This document shows, piece after piece, positions 17,301 through 17,516 of a DNA stretch of 17,516 nt (positions are counted from its first letter, which is position 1; every line of letters begins with the position of its first letter). A program made the translations under genes and the position numbers. The notes below the pieces were generated by a model. The model did not search any database, was not told the origin of the DNA, and saw only the letters and a list, made by a program, of their open reading frames with translations. Origin of the DNA: an uncultured Chromatiaceae bacterium (GTDB taxonomy: Bacteria > Pseudomonadota > Gammaproteobacteria > Enterobacterales > Alteromonadaceae); contig CAMLSF010000077.1 of assembly GCA_946482615.1 (NCBI GenBank), forward strand, positions 1 through 17,516. Direction: 5' to 3'.

Positions 17301-17487
17301 TATCAAAGCTGGCAAACTGGCGGATTTGATTATCCTTGACGCCGACCCGCTGAAAAACATCATGGACACAGACAAAGTGAAATACAGCATGGTCAACGGC
17401 CGTTTGTATGACGCAGAGTCAATGAACCAGCTGTATCCGGAGAAAAAACAACGGGCCCCCTGGTTTTTTAGTGCCAAAACCCAGTAA
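14305..17487 (+). CDS. Secreted PD40 (TolB-like) beta-propeller plus amidohydrolase fusion protein
   Basis: The 1060-residue product has a type I signal peptide (MKNYNYSLLALALCSTLAVA, cleavage near ADDKK), so it is exported to the periplasm or beyond. About residues 45-640 hold roughly eleven PD40/TolB-type repeats, recognised by SPDGKTIAF, SPDGQYIAF, SPDGKYIYF, SPDGRTVVY and similar blades. The C-terminal part (about 650-1040) is an amidohydrolase of the imidazolonepropionase/prolidase-like group: LMPGLFDAHAH (His710, His712), SVKSY (Lys807), GHTTLEHSLP (His850, His855), then SPLEALRTATINPAKTFGMDHQLGSIKAGKLADLIILDADPL. Its usual fourth histidine and late aspartate positions read Glu834 (VVPEGG) and His954 (NIGAHGQ). 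A longer reading from 14269 adds 12 residues before the signal peptide and is rejected; the ATG at 14305 has AGAGGT six bases away. The substrate is unknown; a peptide or cyclic amide is possible. Confidence 0.9.
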   Translation: MKNYNYSLLALALCSTLAVAADDKKPVWNVDKPTGKFTDIKIDVQQGTWMNVSVSPDGKTIAFDLLGDIYTMPISGGKAKALTSDIGWQMQPVFSPDGQYIAFTSDQGGGDNIWVMKADGSEQKAVTEETFRLLNSPAWSPDGEFIVARKHFTAGRSLGAGEVWQYHKSGGAGVMLTAKANDEKDLGEPAFSPDGKYIYFSQDDTPGKTFHYSKDSEQGIYVIKRFERETGKIDVLLQGAGGAIRPTPSSDGKYLAYIRRVDFQTTLFLYDLESGEHIQLDNQLDRDMQETWAIHGVYPTLSWTPDNKKLVYWAGGKINSLDIASKTKTEIPFSVERSKTIQQAVKFKQDLDKDQLDVKVLGNLHISPDGKKAVYSALGHLYIKELKSGSAKRLTSQNEHFEFYPQFSRDGSKLVYVSWHDTAQGRVKLLDLATGQSRDLTAEPGKYVEPTFSPDGRTVVYRKSGAGSLLDKKWSLNTGLYAVSVSGADKPKLISRNGFAPMFGKDSNRVFAQDYGASPTLLSIDLTTEQQRTLYTAKYGTEFKLSPDGKYLAFVDRFKVYVTPFAERGAVIDISGSDTQFPVKQLSVKAGTDISWTSDSSSLYWHLGPELYHHSIAGLFDVNSKVKVDAKNGSSIGFSVPMDKPQGQIAFVGGQVITMEGDTVLQDAVVLVEGNKIKAVGSKNDVKVPAGAEVIDITGKTLMPGLFDAHAHGAQGVNQLIPQQNYANYASLALGVTSIHDPSNDTQEIFTASELQKAGITVGPRIFSTGTILYGAYGAGYTSHIDSLDDAKFHLERLKKVGAFSVKSYNQPRRNQRQQVIEAARELEMLVVPEGGSLLQHNLSMVVDGHTTLEHSLPAAVLYDDVKQLWQQSNTAYTPTLIVAYGGIFGENYWYDKTDVWKHPRLSQYVPADELRPRSMRRPKAPDHHYNHISIAKMAKELSDLGVVTNIGAHGQRESLGAHWEIWMFAQGGMSPLEALRTATINPAKTFGMDHQLGSIKAGKLADLIILDADPLKNIMDTDKVKYSMVNGRLYDAESMNQLYPEKKQRAPWFFSAKTQ

Positions 17488-17499
17488 ATCTTTTCGTGG

Positions 17500-17516
17500 A
17501 TAAAAAAACCGGCTTA
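17500..17516 (+). terminator. Left arm of a probable terminator, cut by the window end
   Basis: After the amidohydrolase stop the sequence reaches a run of seven A then CCGGC. This is the typical left half of a symmetric terminator, as at 4-31. The right half would lie outside the window, so this is a guess. Confidence 0.3.

Noticed and set aside
1..17516. CRISPR array, tRNA/rRNA, prophage or insertion-sequence gene
   Set aside because: No regularly spaced repeats, no cloverleaf or rRNA-like sequence, and no integrase or transposase frame was seen on either strand; only the single palindrome at 5129-5177 hints at a mobile repeat.

Overview
The window looks like chromosomal DNA of a gammaproteobacterium of the Alteromonadales type (Rheinheimera/Alishewanella would fit; this is inference from protein style and gene order, not from a search). 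Every sizeable gene is intact, base use looks even throughout, and no integrase, transposase, CRISPR array, rRNA or tRNA is visible. I did not find a convincing new multi-gene system. The most interesting parts are a guanidine-sensing RNA element, a poorly characterised membrane-protein pair linked to a peptidase, and a few non-coding structures.

Left half (about 1-8640, all on the minus strand): the classical proteostasis cluster tig - clpP - clpX - lon - hupB - ppiD, read right to left. Trigger factor folds nascent chains, ClpXP and Lon degrade proteins, HU-beta organises DNA, and PpiD is a membrane-anchored periplasmic chaperone. Between the genes I see a vegetative promoter before tig, a U-followed hairpin after tig, a 49-base palindrome after clpX, a heat-shock (sigma-32 type) promoter before lon, a sigma-70 promoter before hupB, and a strong terminator hairpin lying only 38 bases before the ppiD start. 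Several supplied reading frames are too long at the N-terminus. I moved the starts of ppiD, hupB (GTG), clpP, sugE/gdx and the beta-propeller amidohydrolase to positions supported by ribosome-binding sites and family alignment from memory.

Middle (8963-11713, plus strand): a tight three-gene operon of a DUF969 membrane protein, a DUF979 membrane protein and pyrrolidone-carboxylate peptidase (pcp), ended by a terminator. It is followed by a guanidine-II (mini-ykkC) riboswitch and the guanidinium exporter gene gdx/sugE. The operon suggests uptake or export of pyroglutamate (5-oxoproline) or pyroglutamyl peptides coupled to their cleavage. The sugE promoter appears to be nested in the pcp terminator hairpin.

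Right part: a minus-strand operon (11750-14119) of a DUF1289 zinc-ribbon-like protein, an MgtC/SapB-family membrane protein and a CPA2 cation:proton antiporter with a TrkA-N domain. Divergent from it is a 1060-residue secreted protein (14305-17487) with an N-terminal PD40/TolB-like beta-propeller and a C-terminal amidohydrolase domain whose metal-binding positions differ from the usual pattern.
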